Shown here: positions 1-7,048 of the stretch, in pieces | Position numbering within the stretch: the stretch's first letter is position 1 | Layout: the number at the start of each line of letters is the position of its first letter | NCBI GenBank assembly: GCA_002378565.1 | Contig: DFSH01000044.1 | Location: 40,225-61,857 of the forward strand | Direction: 5' to 3' | Source of the DNA: Flavobacteriales bacterium UBA3442 | GTDB taxonomy: Bacteria; Bacteroidota; Bacteroidia; Flavobacteriales; Schleiferiaceae | Length of the DNA stretch: 21,633 nucleotides | Made by a program: the position numbers and the translations under genes | Notes under the pieces: generated by a model | The model's database searches: none | The model's input: only the letters and a program-made list of their open reading frames with translations | What the model was told of the DNA's origin: nothing

Positions 1-1
1 A

Positions 2-97
2 CGTGACAATCAACGCAACGACCGTCGAGATAACCAGCGGAATGATCGACGCGACAACCAACGCGATGATCGACGTGACAACCGAAAAGATCACCAA
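2..97 (+). repeat. Four tandem 24-base units encoding an octapeptide in Rho
   Basis: Units at 2-25, 26-49, 50-73 and 74-97 encode [24 protein letters not shown] and RDNRKDHQ. Units 1 and 2 give the same eight residues but differ at the third base of all eight codons (for example cgt/cga, gac/gat, aat/aac, caa/cag). Unit 3 changes one Asn to Asp and unit 4 is degenerate. More units may lie upstream of the window. The repeat is therefore conserved as protein rather than as DNA. Confidence 0.9.
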
Positions 98-1240
98 GAG
101 AAGCCACAGCGGAAAAACTACGAGTTTGAAGGCAGCATACCCACAGAAGGTGTCGTTGAAATCATGCCTGAAGGCGTAGGTTTCCTTCGTTCTTCCGACT
201 ACAACTACCTGAATTCACCGGATGATGTCTTCATCACCCAACAGCAGATCAAGGAATTTGGCCTAAAAACAGGTGACACCGTGAAGGGAGATGTGCGGCC
301 ACCAAGAGAGGGAGAGAAATTCTTCCCCTTGAATGGTGTCAGCATGGTCAATGGCCGAGCCTTGGAGTTTATCCGTGACCGCGTGGCTTTTGAGCACCTC
401 ACGCCTTTGTTCCCAGATCAAAAATTTGATCTTACCGGAAGAAAGCTAACCTTAAGCACTCGAGTCATTGATCTATTCTCCCCCATTGGCAAAGGACAAC
501 GAGGTTTGATTGTGGCTCAACCAAAAACGGGTAAAACCACCTTACTGAAAGAAGTAGCAAACTCCATTGCTGCCAACCACCCTGAAGTGTACATGATCAT
601 TCTACTGATTGATGAACGCCCAGAAGAGGTCACCGACATGTCTCGAAGTGTCAATGCAGAGGTGATCGCCTCAACCTTTGATGCACCAGCAGAAAACCAT
701 GTTCGCGTGGCAAATATTGTGTTAGAAAAAGCCAAACGTCTCACCGAATGTGGGCATGATGTGGTCATCCTTTTGGACTCTATCACGCGATTGGCACGTG
801 CATACAATACCGTCAGCCCAGCCTCTGGTAAGGTGCTTTCAGGTGGTGTAGATGCCAATGCACTCCAGAAACCTAAGCGATTCTTTGGTGCAGCACGCAA
901 TATTGAGCATGGTGGATCATTGACAATTCTGGCTACTGCATTGATCGATACAGGGTCTAAAATGGACGAAGTTATCTTCGAAGAATTCAAGGGAACTGGC
1001 AACATGGAAATGCAGTTAGATCGACGCATTGCAAACCGCAGAGTCTGGCCTGCCATTGACTTGATTGCCTCTGGCACGCGCAAGGAAGAACTGCTTATGA
1101 ACAAGGATGTTCTCTCTAGAATGTACATCCTTCGACGCCACCTTTCAGACATGACTGCAGTCGAAGCAATGGAATTCATGCAAGACCGAATTGCAAAAAC
1201 TCGAGACAATGAAGAGTTTTTGACGTCCATGAACGGATAA
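2..1240 (+). CDS. rho: Transcription termination factor Rho, 5'-truncated
   Basis: RNA-dependent hexameric ATPase helicase that ends transcription. The frame is open from base 2 to the TAA at 1238-1240, so the true start lies before the window; 412 residues are visible. Order: an Arg/Asn/Asp/Gln-rich repeat tract (bases 2-97), the cold-shock-like RNA-binding domain ([16 protein letters not shown], about 140-190), then the ATPase core. Core motifs are Walker A (AQPKTGKTT, about 515-541), [13 protein letters not shown] (about 604-642), [15 protein letters not shown] (about 763-810), the Q-loop region [14 protein letters not shown], and the R-loop KGTGN (about 989-1003). The charged low-complexity insertion before the RNA-binding domain is typical of Bacteroidota Rho; in Bacteroides thetaiotaomicron a disordered Rho region is reported to support phase separation. 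No hairpin terminator follows; pyrR starts 21 bases later. Identification is very secure. Confidence 0.97.
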   Translation, partial: RDNQRNDRRDNQRNDRRDNQRDDRRDNRKDHQEKPQRKNYEFEGSIPTEGVVEIMPEGVGFLRSSDYNYLNSPDDVFITQQQIKEFGLKTGDTVKGDVRPPREGEKFFPLNGVSMVNGRALEFIRDRVAFEHLTPLFPDQKFDLTGRKLTLSTRVIDLFSPIGKGQRGLIVAQPKTGKTTLLKEVANSIAANHPEVYMIILLIDERPEEVTDMSRSVNAEVIASTFDAPAENHVRVANIVLEKAKRLTECGHDVVILLDSITRLARAYNTVSPASGKVLSGGVDANALQKPKRFFGAARNIEHGGSLTILATALIDTGSKMDEVIFEEFKGTGNMEMQLDRRIANRRVWPAIDLIASGTRKEELLMNKDVLSRMYILRRHLSDMTAVEAMEFMQDRIAKTRDNEEFLTSMNG

Positions 1241-1252
1241 GTATTAATTTTG
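1219..1252 (+). promoter_or_regulatory. Possible Bacteroidota-type promoter for pyrR
   Basis: TTTG at 1219-1222 and TAATTTTG at 1245-1252 are separated by 22 bases. This fits the TTG/N17-23/TAnnTTTG pattern known for the Bacteroidota housekeeping sigma factor. The element overlaps the end of rho and would start transcription a few bases before the pyrR ATG at 1262. Pattern match only; read-through from rho is equally possible. Confidence 0.4.
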
Positions 1253-1261
1253 TGCTTTGGT

Positions 1262-1813
1262 ATGATGACCAAGACACTACTTAACAAGGAAGCATGCAAT
1301 TTGACGCTGAAGCGCCTTGTTTGCCAACTCCACGAAAGACACCACCCATGGTCCCAATCCGTCATAGTCGGATTGCAACCACGAGGCATCGCACTGGCAA
1401 GGCTCTTAGCCAATGCCTTGGAAGCTGACTACCAGACTGAACCCATCGCAGTGGGTGAGATGGATATCACCTTCCATAGGGATGACTTCAGGCGACGGGA
1501 TGAGCCCCTGTCCGCCAACCCCAATAACATGGACCTACTGATCGAAGGCAAGCGGGTCATTTTTGTTGACGATGTCCTATACACCGGCAGAAGCATTCGA
1601 GCCGCATTGGATGCCATTCAGCCCTATGGTAGGCCGTCTCTCATTGAACTCTGTGTGCTCATTGATCGAAGGTTTTCTCGCGAACTACCCATTCAACCAA
1701 CCTACACAGGTCAGCGAGTGGATGCCATCGACGAGGAACGGGTATCCGTCATTTGGAACAAACAAGACCAACTGCAACGTGTCATCATTGAAACCCCTGA
1801 ACATGGTCAATGA
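1262..1813 (+). CDS. pyrR: Bifunctional pyr operon regulator / uracil phosphoribosyltransferase PyrR
   Basis: PyrR proteins are type I phosphoribosyltransferases; in Bacillus they bind pyr mRNA to attenuate transcription and have weak uracil phosphoribosyltransferase activity. The 183-residue product has the usual family length. The PRPP-binding loop is VIFVDDVLYTGRSIRAAL (about residues 99-116), and VGLQPRGIALARLL (about 36-49) is the family's N-terminal signature. I chose ATG 1262 (ATG 1265 also possible) over an in-frame TTG at 1250, because 1250 lies in a candidate promoter and would add residues unlike the family. The 3' end overlaps pyrB by 11 bases, so the two are co-transcribed. No attenuator-like hairpin is visible in the 21 bases before the gene, so whether it regulates RNA here is open. 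Confidence 0.93.
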   Translation: MMTKTLLNKEACNLTLKRLVCQLHERHHPWSQSVIVGLQPRGIALARLLANALEADYQTEPIAVGEMDITFHRDDFRRRDEPLSANPNNMDLLIEGKRVIFVDDVLYTGRSIRAALDAIQPYGRPSLIELCVLIDRRFSRELPIQPTYTGQRVDAIDEERVSVIWNKQDQLQRVIIETPEHGQ

Positions 1814-2747
1814 TCACACGCTAAGCTGCAAGCACTTGATAGGCATCAAGGACTTGACAAAGGAAGACATCAAACTCATCATGCATTGGTCGGGGAAATT
1901 CAAGGAGGTCATCAACCGCCCCATCAAAAAAGTGCCATCACTCCGTGACATCACCATTGCCAATCTGTTTTTTGAGAATTCAACAAGGACACGTTTGAGT
2001 TTTGAGTTGGCTGAAAAACGTCTCTCTGCTGATGTCATCAATTTTTCTGCTGCCAATTCATCCGTTGGCAAAGGTGAAACCCTGGTCGACACGGTAAACA
2101 ACATACTGGCCATGAAGGTTGATGTTGTGGTCATGCGCCATGCAGAGCCTGGTGCCGCACAATTCCTCAGTCAGCGCGTTGACGCACGCATAGTCAATGC
2201 AGGTGATGGCACCCATGAACACCCTACCCAAGCCTTGCTTGACGCATACTCCATGCAAAGTAAGATTGGTGATCTCCAAGGAAAGAAAGTTGTCATTGTC
2301 GGTGACATCAACCATTCCCGTGTCGCGCTAAGCAACATCTATTGCTTGAAAAAACTGGGTGCAGAAGTTGCCGTTTGCGGGCCTACCACCTTGATCCCTA
2401 AGCAGATTCATCACCTGGGTGTCCATGTGATTCACAACCTAGATGAAGCCTTAGCATGGGCTGATGTAGCCAACATGTTGCGAGTTCAGCACGAGCGCAT
2501 GGACAAGGCCTACTTCCCTTCCATCAGAGAATACCGGATGCAATACGGCGTCAACATGGACCGATTGAAAGCCCTAGACAAGATTCCCTTGATCATGCAC
2601 CCTGGCCCCATCAACCGAGGCGTTGAATTGACCTCTGAGGTCGCGGACTCCAAGCATGCCATCATCCTTGACCAAGTAGAAAATGGCGTTGCTGTTCGCA
2701 TGGCAGTGCTGTACTTACTTGCCTCACAAACAGACCACAACACATGA
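1803..2747 (+). CDS. pyrB: Aspartate carbamoyltransferase catalytic subunit
   Basis: Catalyses carbamoyl phosphate + L-aspartate to N-carbamoyl-L-aspartate, the committed step of pyrimidine synthesis, in the cytoplasm. The 314-residue length matches the catalytic chain. Carbamoyl-phosphate motif FENSTRTRLSFELA is at about residues 57-70, HEHPTQALLDAY at about 138-149, and the aspartate-site motif HPGPINRGVEL near the C-terminus. ATG 1803, inside the end of pyrR, was chosen because the product then begins just before the conserved CKHLIGIKDLT segment; an open frame continues to 1563 but is only pyrR sequence read in another frame. No pyrI regulatory-chain gene is next to it. It overlaps the following gene by ATGA (2744-2747), indicating translational coupling. 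Confidence 0.96.
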   Translation: MVNDHTLSCKHLIGIKDLTKEDIKLIMHWSGKFKEVINRPIKKVPSLRDITIANLFFENSTRTRLSFELAEKRLSADVINFSAANSSVGKGETLVDTVNNILAMKVDVVVMRHAEPGAAQFLSQRVDARIVNAGDGTHEHPTQALLDAYSMQSKIGDLQGKKVVIVGDINHSRVALSNIYCLKKLGAEVAVCGPTTLIPKQIHHLGVHVIHNLDEALAWADVANMLRVQHERMDKAYFPSIREYRMQYGVNMDRLKALDKIPLIMHPGPINRGVELTSEVADSKHAIILDQVENGVAVRMAVLYLLASQTDHNT

Positions 2748-3082
2748 GCCTGAACCTCAACAAAGACAACGACTACCTCCTGATTGAACACAGCGAAACG
2801 TCTTGGTCACAGAGCGACTTTGACGCCTTGAAAGAGCTACTTGACGCTGAAGAAGGCACGCATGTAATACTTGACCTATCTGCCTGCAATGCCATTGCAA
2901 GCATAGACACACTGCAAAACCTCCAAGGCAAGGCCATGGACGCCAATCAAAGCTTCATCATTCTGGTCGCCCTTGAGCAGCTGGGGCAATTCGATGAAGA
3001 CATGGCCGTCGTCCCGAGCATGACTGAAGCCATTGACTGGTTTGAAATGGAAGACATGGAACGGCAATTGATGGCTGAATGA
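2744..3082 (+). CDS. Small STAS-like (anti-sigma-factor-antagonist-like) protein
   Basis: A 112-residue soluble protein with no signal peptide or membrane segment. Its layout, an N-terminal beta strand (DYLLIEH), then THVILDLSACNAIASIDT, a helix, FIILVALEQLG and a C-terminal acidic helix, resembles a minimal STAS fold. The usual phosphorylatable Ser/Thr of SpoIIAA-type antagonists is not clearly placed: the segment reads LSACNAIASIDTLQN. From memory, Flavobacteria often carry such a small gene between pyrB and the RNase Z gene rnz; here pyrB precedes it but rnz does not follow. It starts inside the pyrB stop (ATGA) and ends one base before the next gene. Role unknown; the STAS assignment is from sequence pattern only. 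Confidence 0.7.
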   Translation: MSLNLNKDNDYLLIEHSETSWSQSDFDALKELLDAEEGTHVILDLSACNAIASIDTLQNLQGKAMDANQSFIILVALEQLGQFDEDMAVVPSMTEAIDWFEMEDMERQLMAE

Positions 3083-3083
3083 C

Positions 3084-3659
3084 ATGAAACATCACGCCAT
3101 CTGTATCGCAATAACCAGCCTCATTGGCTTGTCCTCTGTCCAGGCACAGGGCCAAGTCCTCAAGGAGGCCTGCCAACGAGTTGACAGCTCATTGACCATT
3201 GCAGCGGAATGGGGCAGCTACAGCTTAGCCGACCAAAAACAATGGGGATCCATGCAAAGCCTCCGAGCTGAACTTCAACTGCACCCTCATTGGGCAGTAG
3301 GGTTTACCACCATTAGTGGCCATTCCTACAATTCCGTCACTGAGCCAGATTTGCATTACATGGACAGCTGGTACGGCTCAGGACTCTACATCAGTGGCCA
3401 TTTATTTCCCGGAGAATCGCCGTGGAACCTTCATGCTTGGTCGGGTTTAGCTTATGGAACCACGACCACCATGACCAACTTACTGATTTGGCCCCCCTGG
3501 GATAGCAAAAGTGGCCTAGAGCCTTGGATTGGTATCCGAGCAGAGCTCAACAAAAAAAATTGGGCAATCATCCTTAGCAACCACACTGGCATCGATCAAT
3601 ACCACCAACAGATTCGAACAGGCTGGATGCTAGGTTTAGCGCTGAAAAATAAGCATTAA
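3084..3659 (+). CDS. Small exported protein, possible outer-membrane beta-barrel
   Basis: A 191-residue product I do not recognise. It starts with a signal peptide (MKHHAICIAITSLIGLSS, predicted cut after VQA near residue 21). The mature part alternates short aromatic/Gly-rich stretches (EWGSYSLAD, WAVGFTTISGHSYN, WYGSGLYISGHLFPG, WMLGLALKNKH), the look of a small outer-membrane barrel whose last strand forms the C-terminus. The ATG follows the STAS-like gene's TGA by one base, so it is the last gene of the rho-pyr transcription unit. Its stop overlaps the convergent mpl stop (3656-3659). It occupies the place where I would expect rnz. Gene reality is strong; function is unknown. Confidence 0.8.
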   Translation: MKHHAICIAITSLIGLSSVQAQGQVLKEACQRVDSSLTIAAEWGSYSLADQKQWGSMQSLRAELQLHPHWAVGFTTISGHSYNSVTEPDLHYMDSWYGSGLYISGHLFPGESPWNLHAWSGLAYGTTTTMTNLLIWPPWDSKSGLEPWIGIRAELNKKNWAIILSNHTGIDQYHQQIRTGWMLGLALKNKH

Positions 3660-5011
3660 GCTTCCTCACACCAGGCAGGGGCCCATTCACGGACATCCCA
3701 ACCACCCATATCTCCTGAAGACATCATCAAACAGGCCGCATTGTCTGGGGCATCGTCCATGGCCTCTCTCAAAGCTTTTGAGTTGGTGTAAACCGTCACT
3801 GAATGGCCAAATGCAGCCTTCACCTGCTCGGGGTCCAGTGCAGGCAACTGCTTGTGCTTGACGGCCTCCGGATCAAAGAAAACCTTGGCCTCTGCTAAAC
3901 CGTCCATGCTCTCTGCGTAACGGGTGATGTAATCCGCGTTCAAGCTACTGAATGTGTGCAACTCCAGCACCGCCCAGATGGGTCGATCACTGAATTGAGC
4001 CTTGTAAGCCTGCACTGTTGCCCGCACCTTGCTCGGCGCATGGGCAAAGTCCAAATACAAAACCCGGTTGGCCTCTGCCAACTTCTCTAAGCGTTGCTGA
4101 GCACCCTCGAATGAGGCAATGGCTTCATAAAATTCTGCCTCTTGCACACCCATTTCCAGGGCTAACCAACGCGCACCTTCAGCATTGCTTAAGTTGTGAC
4201 GACCCATGAACATCAATGGCACATCACCCAGCTCGCTTTCCCAAATCCACTGGCCATTGTCAATGCGGTAAGGTGGTGTGTGGTAAGGGAATTTTTTGAT
4301 GTTAGACTTGTCTGCTTCAATCAACTGTGCCATGGGTACATCTTCTGCATTGTACACCAACGCACCACCAACTGTCATGCTGAGCAAAAAGTCCGCAAAG
4401 GCCTGTTCATAGGAAGCCTCTGTGGGGAAAACATTCACATGGTCCCATTCCATCCCCGTAAGGAGGGCAACATTGGCTTGGTAGAGGTGAAACTTGGGTC
4501 TAGAATCAATGGGCGACGACAAGTATTCATCACCCTCAAACAAAGCAAATTCATTGGCTTCAGTCAGGTTAACTGAGTGGTCCAACATGGGCAGGTTTGC
4601 GCCCACCATGTAATCACAGGCCACCTCAGAGTGGTTGAGGACATGAAGCAACATGGCAGTTGTTGTGGTCTTGCCATGGCTTCCTCCAATAACTACCCGG
4701 GTTTTATCTTGGGTAACTTGGTAGAGAAACTCTGGGTAGGACCAGATTTGAATGCCCAATGACTGAGCTTCGATCAACTCTGGGTTATTTCCCCTGGCAT
4801 GCATGCCAAGCACGACACCATCAATGTCAGCTGTCACTCGATTGGCATCCCAGCCCATGCGGTCTGGCAACAAACCTGCATCAGCCAATCGGCTTTTTGA
4901 CGGCTCAAATATGGCATCATCGCTGCCCGTGACCTTGTCGCCACGGCGCTGCAAGGCCAATGCCAAGCTATGCATGGCGCTGCCACCTATGGCGATGAAA
5001 TGCACCCGCAT
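3656..5011 (-). CDS. mpl: UDP-N-acetylmuramate:tripeptide ligase Mpl (Mur ligase family)
   Basis: Cytoplasmic ATP-dependent ligase that in E. coli rejoins recycled L-Ala-gamma-D-Glu-meso-DAP to UDP-MurNAc. The 451 residues match the Mpl length. The N-terminal nucleotide-binding segment is MRVHFIAIGGSAMHSLALAL, and TGSDDAIFEPSKSRL follows at about 28-42. The ATP loop is GGSHGKTTTTAM (about 109-120). The central domain has EGDEYLSS and GMEWDHVNVFPT, and HNLSNAEGARW and DFAHAPSKVRAT precede and enter the C-terminal domain. The AMHSLALAL and FEPS pattern fits Mpl rather than MurC, which reads IGGIGMSALA. It is the last gene of the minus-strand group plsC-like, lipoprotein, mpl, 11 bases after the lipoprotein gene. 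Convergent with the exported-protein gene, overlapping by four bases. Mpl versus another MurC-like ligase is the only doubt. Confidence 0.88.
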   Translation of the reverse strand: MRVHFIAIGGSAMHSLALALQRRGDKVTGSDDAIFEPSKSRLADAGLLPDRMGWDANRVTADIDGVVLGMHARGNNPELIEAQSLGIQIWSYPEFLYQVTQDKTRVVIGGSHGKTTTTAMLLHVLNHSEVACDYMVGANLPMLDHSVNLTEANEFALFEGDEYLSSPIDSRPKFHLYQANVALLTGMEWDHVNVFPTEASYEQAFADFLLSMTVGGALVYNAEDVPMAQLIEADKSNIKKFPYHTPPYRIDNGQWIWESELGDVPLMFMGRHNLSNAEGARWLALEMGVQEAEFYEAIASFEGAQQRLEKLAEANRVLYLDFAHAPSKVRATVQAYKAQFSDRPIWAVLELHTFSSLNADYITRYAESMDGLAEAKVFFDPEAVKHKQLPALDPEQVKAAFGHSVTVYTNSKALREAMDDAPDNAACLMMSSGDMGGWDVREWAPAWCEEA

Positions 5012-5022
5012 CAGTGATGCTT

Positions 5023-5805
5023 TTAGATCTGAATCTTGTAGGAGTCGAGCAATTGGGTGTGTAAAAGGTCTGATAAGACCTCATCCAGCACGTCCACATT
5101 GCCACCCATGATGTCATCTACCACCAGCGGATCAAATCCTCGAAGCACGGAGTCCAAACGAACCACCACATTCATGTTGAGCTTGACCTCTGAGGTGATA
5201 TTGAACATCATCTGCTTGCTCCAATCATCCATCATGCCCTGTGCGGGGATCCGGTAGGTGAAGGGCAAGTATGGCGCTAGGTTGATGGTGTCGGAGACAT
5301 CCCTGTACAACCCTTGGATCAACATCCCATTGTAGCCATCATTTTCACCGCGGTAGATGTCCGCAATGGCTAGGTCATGCTCGCTACCATAAGCCCCGGG
5401 GCCCTTGGAATCTTGTGCGCTATCAAGCCCCATACGGAAATGATGGTCACCTGAGTAAGTGCCTTTAGGCATGGAAAAAAGGAAGACATCTGTGCCATGA
5501 ACAATGGAGCTCACAACAGGATCAAAAATGGGGGGATTGATGCTGTCAGAAAAATCAGGCATCAGGGTATCACCCAAGTGATCGGTGAAATAATAGCTAC
5601 CGAAAACCAATGCTACTTCCCTGAACTTCACCTCTGCATTGCCCATCTCGAAACGCGTGGTGGTATCTGCCAACCCGTTACCGTAGTAAAAGAAATGGCG
5701 CAGAACGACGTTGCGATCCTCTGGTTCTTGGTCAACGGGTACAATGGTCGTATTGCAGGCCACGATAACAATGGCAATCAACGAAAGGGAAAAGAAGTAC
5801 TTCAT
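5023..5805 (-). CDS. Lipoprotein resembling the MbnP family
   Basis: A 260-residue lipoprotein: a short hydrophobic signal (MKYFFSLSLIAIVIVAC) ends in a lipobox with Cys17 as the likely acylated residue, so it is probably anchored in the outer membrane. Segments EVKFREVALVFGSYYFTD, MPKGTYSGDHHFRMGLDS and GMLIQGLYRD follow the order of the landmarks I associate with MbnP-like proteins (a strand-rich region, a PxGTYxG turn, then a Gly-rich strand), a family linked to copper and methanobactin uptake. The match is loose and no copper-ligand cluster is obvious. The start ATG overlaps the acyltransferase stop by four bases (5802-5805), and mpl follows 11 bases later, so the three genes are one transcription unit. 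Lipoprotein call strong; family call tentative. Confidence 0.6.
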   Translation of the reverse strand: MKYFFSLSLIAIVIVACNTTIVPVDQEPEDRNVVLRHFFYYGNGLADTTTRFEMGNAEVKFREVALVFGSYYFTDHLGDTLMPDFSDSINPPIFDPVVSSIVHGTDVFLFSMPKGTYSGDHHFRMGLDSAQDSKGPGAYGSEHDLAIADIYRGENDGYNGMLIQGLYRDVSDTINLAPYLPFTYRIPAQGMMDDWSKQMMFNITSEVKLNMNVVVRLDSVLRGFDPLVVDDIMGGNVDVLDEVLSDLLHTQLLDSYKIQI

Positions 5806-6605
5806 GAGATATGTCTTGTTGAATCAGGCTCAAATTTACGAAAAGGACGCTGGTATTTGGGGCTTTGTTCAATCGCATCCATGATGCGATCCATGAGCTC
5901 CTGCGTGTCACATGTGGCGTCATAAACCAAAGGCGCTTTGAAATTCATGCGTAGCGCAACCCCACGCTTCTTGCTTCGAAGCCCTTTTTTATCAAAAGCT
6001 CGACGAAAACCATTGATCACAACAGGTATAACCACTGGCTGAAGCTCCTTAATCAGGTGGGCCGTGCCGCGTCGACCAGGAGCGAAAGGCTTGGTTGTCC
6101 CTTGGGGAAAGGTGATGACCCATCCATCCTTGATGGCCGTTCTGATGCTGTTCAAATCACCGGAGTTGACTCCGCGTTGAATGGCTTTGCCCGCTTCGCG
6201 CCAGGTGCGATCAATGCTCACAGAACCCGACAAGGCAAGAGCCCTTGGCAGCAAGCCAGACTTCATGGTTTCCTTTGCCGCGATGTAGTACAAGTTGGTG
6301 ACTGGTCTAGCGATGGGACCGATTTTATGGGTCTGGTTCACGTGGCCACGGCGTGTATGGCAGAGCGACAGGTACATGGCAGAAACATCCATGAAATAGG
6401 TCTGATGATTGCTCACAAAAAGCACATTGTGATCATCAAGCCCTACAAGGTGCTCCGCACCCGTCACCTTCAAGCGATTCATTTTGTTTAGTCGGTACCA
6501 TGCAACGGCACCGAAGACCATGATAATCAGCCTTTTTGCCCAATATGGGTTGCCAAATGGATCCTTGTATGTCAACTTGCCTTTGATTCGGCTAAAGTAC
6601 ACCAC
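5802..6605 (-). CDS. PlsC-like 1-acyl-sn-glycerol-3-phosphate acyltransferase family protein
   Basis: Acyltransferase of the PlsC/LPLAT superfamily, probably acylating a lysophospholipid or related lipid at the inner membrane. The 267-residue product has the NHxxxxD box as NHQTYFMD (about residues 66-73), a hydrophobic segment before it (LIIMVFGAVAWY) and motif III as FPQGTTKPFAPGRRGTAH. In canonical PlsC motif III reads FPEGTRS; here Gln and Thr replace Glu and Arg. From memory this FPQGTT form is shared by a Bacteroidota subfamily that also has LTYKD-GNPYWAKR near the start, which supports the long N-terminus. The start codon is GTG 6605, with another GTG at 6602. Only nine bases separate it from the divergent gene at 6615. 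First gene of the unit leading to mpl. Substrate unknown. Confidence 0.85.
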   Translation of the reverse strand: MVYFSRIKGKLTYKDPFGNPYWAKRLIIMVFGAVAWYRLNKMNRLKVTGAEHLVGLDDHNVLFVSNHQTYFMDVSAMYLSLCHTRRGHVNQTHKIGPIARPVTNLYYIAAKETMKSGLLPRALALSGSVSIDRTWREAGKAIQRGVNSGDLNSIRTAIKDGWVITFPQGTTKPFAPGRRGTAHLIKELQPVVIPVVINGFRRAFDKKGLRSKKRGVALRMNFKAPLVYDATCDTQELMDRIMDAIEQSPKYQRPFRKFEPDSTRHIS

Positions 6606-6610
6606 CTTTG
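6582..6610 (+). promoter_or_regulatory. Possible promoter in the plsC-like / HsdR-N divergent gap
   Basis: TTTG at 6582-6585 and CACCTTTG at 6603-6610 (one mismatch to TAnnTTTG) are 17 bases apart. The same ten bases, CACCTTTGCA, precede the secreted-protein gene at 16662. The box lies over the acyltransferase start codon. Transcription would begin near or just after the ATG at 6615, which would favour the in-frame ATG at 6639 as the true start of the HsdR-N gene. Pattern match only. Confidence 0.4.
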
Positions 6611-6614
6611 CACT

Positions 6615-7043
6615 ATGCGTAAATGGTTACACTCGAGCATGAAAGCGGTCGACCCCCTCAGCCCAACCCTTTGGGATGCTTTCAGAAGAAAAGATGTCAA
6701 GGCTACCCCTGAAGAGTGGGTCCGACAATCAACCCTGAGACATCTGGTGTTGGAATACGGGTACCCAGCTGAGGTGATTTCCGTTGAGAAATCCTTCAAA
6801 GTTGGCGACCAGGAAAAGCGGTTTGACATTGCTGCTTTCCATGAGGGCCAATTGATTTTGGTGGTTGAGTGCAAGGCTAACAGCGTCAAATTAGGGACCA
6901 AAGCTGCCGATCAATGGATGCGCTACAACCTCACCTTGCAAGCGCCTTTCGGGGTCGTTACCAATGGCAAGGACTGGAAGATTTTCACTGCTGACGGCAA
7001 AAATGTCGCCAAGATCCCACATTTCAAATCCTTTGCATCATAG
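6615..7043 (+). CDS. Stand-alone HsdR N-terminal / PD-(D/E)XK nuclease-like protein
   Basis: A 142-residue protein matching the N-terminal nuclease-fold region of type I restriction HsdR subunits. Landmarks are TPEEWVRQSTLRHLVLEYGYP (about residues 31-51), then KRFDIAAF and LILVVECKA (about 68-89), which supply the D...ExK metal-binding pattern, and QWMRYNLTLQAPFGVVTNG. There are no helicase domains, and no hsdM or hsdS is nearby, so this is not a restriction system. Such short genes are common in Bacteroidota and their function is unknown to me. The ATG at 6615 gives the longest product; ATG 6639 (134 residues) is a real alternative because a promoter-like box ends four bases before 6615. 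It precedes purB by five bases and is likely co-transcribed with it. Confidence 0.82.
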   Translation: MRKWLHSSMKAVDPLSPTLWDAFRRKDVKATPEEWVRQSTLRHLVLEYGYPAEVISVEKSFKVGDQEKRFDIAAFHEGQLILVVECKANSVKLGTKAADQWMRYNLTLQAPFGVVTNGKDWKIFTADGKNVAKIPHFKSFAS

Positions 7044-7048
7044 TAAAC

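Noticed and set aside
2..97. Recent microsatellite or CRISPR-like repeat at the left edge
   Set aside because: The units are continuous coding sequence of rho, differ at synonymous sites and have no spacers.
517..1413. Long open frame on the minus strand opposite rho (298 codons)
   Set aside because: It lies entirely across rho and the start of pyrR, which are certain, and its product has no recognisable motif or composition of a real protein.
1563..1802. N-terminal extension of pyrB
   Set aside because: The frame is open but the sequence is pyrR in another frame; the conserved start of PyrB fits ATG 1803.
4196..5111. Plus-strand open frames opposite mpl and the lipoprotein gene
   Set aside because: All are shadows of confidently assigned minus-strand genes and have no recognisable domains.
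6615..7043. Type I restriction-modification system
   Set aside because: Only the HsdR N-terminal fold is present; no helicase domains, hsdM or hsdS lie nearby.
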